64,000 bases of DNA from Paramicrobacterium sp051513965 (GTDB lineage: Bacteria > Actinomycetota > Actinomycetes > Actinomycetales > Microbacteriaceae). Numbering within the stretch: the stretch's first letter is position 1; the number at the start of each line of letters is the position of its first letter. Where the stretch lies: assembly GCF_051513965.1 (NCBI RefSeq), contig NZ_CP195847.1, forward strand, positions 1,674,001 through 1,738,000, in the 5' to 3' direction. The translations under genes were made by a program, and so were the position numbers. Positions 62,475 to 64,000 of the stretch are shown here, piece by piece. The notes under the pieces were generated by a model that saw only the letters and a list, made by a program, of their open reading frames with translations, had not been told where the DNA came from and made no database searches.

Positions 62475-63680
62475 TCAGGATGCCGCGTCGATGAAGCGCT
62501 TCTCTCCCAGCACACGCCCGGCCCAGAAGACCGGGATCGAGATCGTGCCGAGAACCGCGAGCGGAAGCGTCCAGCCGCCTGTCGCCTGATGCAGCACTCC
62601 GAAGAGCAGCGGGAAGAGCGCGGCCACGGTGTAGCCGACGCCCTGCACGAAGCCGCTCGCCGCAATCGCGGTCTGGTGCGACCGAGACCGGAGATTGATG
62701 AGCGTGAGAGCAAGCGGGAAGAGAAGGGGGCCCGATCCCAGAACCGCGACCCAGAGCCACGCAGCCGTGGGCGCCGCGAGAAGACCCCCGACCCCGACAA
62801 GAATGCACAGAGCACCAGCCCAGGCCAGCAGCGCCGGTCGACGGGAGCGCGCCGCCAGCACCGGCATGACCAGTGCGGCGGGCAGTCCCATGAAGCCGAA
62901 CAGGCTCAGAAGCACTCCGCCCGTCGCGGGAGACACACCAGAGATGTCCTGCAGGGTCTGCGGCAGCCACGCGAAGCAGGTGTAAGCGACCGACGACGAT
63001 GCCGCGAAGACGATCGTGATCGCCCACGCCGTCCTCGAGCGGACAACTGAACGCACGGGTGCCTCGCTCGGCTGTGCGATCGCCGGGTCGAGACGACGCT
63101 GGCGCGCTCCACGTCTGATCACGAACAGCCACGGAACCACACTTCCGATCGCGAACAGCGCCCAGATGGCGAGAGAGAACTGCCATGAGACCCGTTCGGC
63201 GAGCGGCACCGCCACCAGGGGCGGCACGAAGGTCGAGATCGACATGACCGTGGCATAGGCAGCCGTGATCTGCCCGATTCGGTCGGTGAAGTACTTCTTC
63301 ACAAGGGGCGGAAGAACCACGTTGCCCGCGCCGATCGCGGCGAAGCACAGGATGCTGCCGAGGAGCAGCACCGCAAACGAGCCCGCCAGACCGCGGAGAA
63401 CGTGCCCGAGCACCATGATCAGGAGAGCACCGACCAGAAGCTTTTCGAGCCCGAAGCGGCGCGAGAGGGACGGTGTCAGAATTCCGAAGAGCGCAAAGCA
63501 GAGCGGCGGGAGCATGCCGAGGATGCCGAGACCGAACGCACCTCCGTGGAGGTCGGCGTCTACAACGTCGTAGATCGGAGACAGCGCTGCGACGGCGGTT
63601 CGCAGGTTCACAGCGACGAGCGCGATGCCGATCAGCGCGAGTGATCGGCCGGCCCAGAGTTTTCTCCGCTCACCTGTCAC
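62475..63680 (-). CDS. MFS transporter, CynX/NimT type
   Basis: A 401-residue permease with 12 hydrophobic helices. The CynX/NimT-like pattern is visible: ALVAVNLRTAVAALSPIYDVV in helix 1, the RRFGLEKLL loop 2–3 motif, GAGNVVLPPLVKKYF and SGFVQGVGYTVAALFPLLFG. Family members are linked to cyanate or nitroimidazole handling, but substrate is unknown for most. The start is GTG at 63680. It is divergent from the partial gene at the window end and lies upstream of the deo operon on the same strand. Confidence 0.9.
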   Translation of the reverse strand: MTGERRKLWAGRSLALIGIALVAVNLRTAVAALSPIYDVVDADLHGGAFGLGILGMLPPLCFALFGILTPSLSRRFGLEKLLVGALLIMVLGHVLRGLAGSFAVLLLGSILCFAAIGAGNVVLPPLVKKYFTDRIGQITAAYATVMSISTFVPPLVAVPLAERVSWQFSLAIWALFAIGSVVPWLFVIRRGARQRRLDPAIAQPSEAPVRSVVRSRTAWAITIVFAASSSVAYTCFAWLPQTLQDISGVSPATGGVLLSLFGFMGLPAALVMPVLAARSRRPALLAWAGALCILVGVGGLLAAPTAAWLWVAVLGSGPLLFPLALTLINLRSRSHQTAIAASGFVQGVGYTVAALFPLLFGVLHQATGGWTLPLAVLGTISIPVFWAGRVLGEKRFIDAAS

Positions 63681-63702
63681 CGATTCAGCTTACGCTGGGG
63701 GC

Positions 63703-64000
63703 ATGACGCTCACAGACACGGGAGCCCGAGTCGGCGCGGCACTCGCCGTCGTGCGAGACGGTCTCGCCCGCGCCTCGGAGAAAGAATGGGCCGCACCCTC
63801 TCTCTGCGATGCGTGGAGCGTGAAGGAAGTCGTCTCACACCTCGTGTGGCGTATCTCCAGCTCCCCACGCGTCATCGTGGAGGATCTCGCGCGAGCGTCT
63901 GTTGGAGGGCATCACATCAACCCCCATCGCTCTTTTGCCGACATCGCGATCCGGTACGCGGCGGAGCACAGCTCGGCAGAGCTTCTCGACGATCTGACGC
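63703..64000 (+). CDS. Maleylpyruvate isomerase N-terminal/DinB-like protein (partial, cut by window edge)
   Basis: An open frame from ATG at 63703 runs to the end of the window, about 99 residues. It starts MTLTDTGARVGAALAVVRDG and contains ASEKEWAAPSLCDAWSVKEVVSHLVWRI, the typical first part of the actinobacterial DinB/maleylpyruvate-isomerase-like metal-binding four-helix bundle (TIGR03083-like), with the first metal-ligand histidine in VVSHLVW. Members include mycothiol-dependent enzymes. CTGGGGGC precedes the ATG. The rest of the gene lies outside the window. Confidence 0.75.
   Translation, partial: MTLTDTGARVGAALAVVRDGLARASEKEWAAPSLCDAWSVKEVVSHLVWRISSSPRVIVEDLARASVGGHHINPHRSFADIAIRYAAEHSSAELLDDLT

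Overview
GC-rich chromosomal DNA from an actinobacterium, most likely a Microbacteriaceae member close to Microbacterium. The grounds are high G/C at third codon positions, frequent GTG starts, a mycoredoxin (CGYC), a ClgR-like regulator beside cinA/recA, a DUF3046 and a DUF5302 protein, an FMN-reductase/luciferase-like pair of the corynebacterial CE1758/CE1759 type, and a core order recA–DUF3046–clgR–cinA–pgsA–ftsK–rnj–dapA–…–dapB–…–M16 peptidase–…–pnp–…–rpsO. I see no rRNA, tRNA, CRISPR array, insertion sequence or prophage.

Region 1 (1–13.7 kb, almost all minus strand) is housekeeping: recA with an upstream LexA-type box, ClgR-like regulator, CinA-type amidohydrolase, phosphatidylglycerophosphate synthase, FtsK, RNase J, the lysine/peptidoglycan genes dapA and dapB, an OsmC peroxidase, a GNAT acetyltransferase, a histidine phosphatase and an M16 peptidase.

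Region 2 (13.7–25.2 kb) is a branched-chain amino-acid catabolic block. It holds E1alpha/E1beta/E2 of a branched-chain 2-oxoacid dehydrogenase, and a TetR regulator divergent from a five-gene operon: acyl-CoA carboxylase beta and alpha, acyl-CoA dehydrogenase, MaoC hydratase, HpcH/HpaI-type CoA-ester lyase. Gene content and order recall the mycobacterial Rv2495c–Rv2506 locus and would carry leucine through isovaleryl-CoA and methylcrotonyl-CoA to acetoacetate. Two matched inverted repeats lie in the TetR/accD intergenic region. The block sits between the M16 peptidase and pnp, which are usually close neighbours in this family.

Region 3 (25.4–34 kb): pnp (best start TTG) and rpsO are separated by a 1152-residue membrane-anchored patatin, an acyltransferase-3 protein and a small-membrane-protein/fructosamine-kinase operon.

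Region 4 (34–49.7 kb) is mixed metabolism: VanZ, DUF5302, the flavin reductase/monooxygenase pair, a second luciferase-like enzyme with an Lrp regulator, apt and FKBP, aspA, two divergent NCS2 nucleobase permeases, a phosphate transporter, an aldo/keto reductase, oligopeptidase B and 6-phosphofructokinase.

Region 5 (49.8–64 kb): an orphan AMP-ligase/ketosynthase pair (the most unusual item), a MetQ-MetI-MetN importer, mycoredoxin, an SNF2 helicase operon, a deoxynucleoside-catabolism operon (SorC/DeoR-type regulator, deoC, full-length aldehyde dehydrogenase, half-length aldehyde-dehydrogenase homologue) with a perfect palindromic operator, a CynX-type MFS permease and the start of a DinB/maleylpyruvate-isomerase-like gene cut by the window edge.
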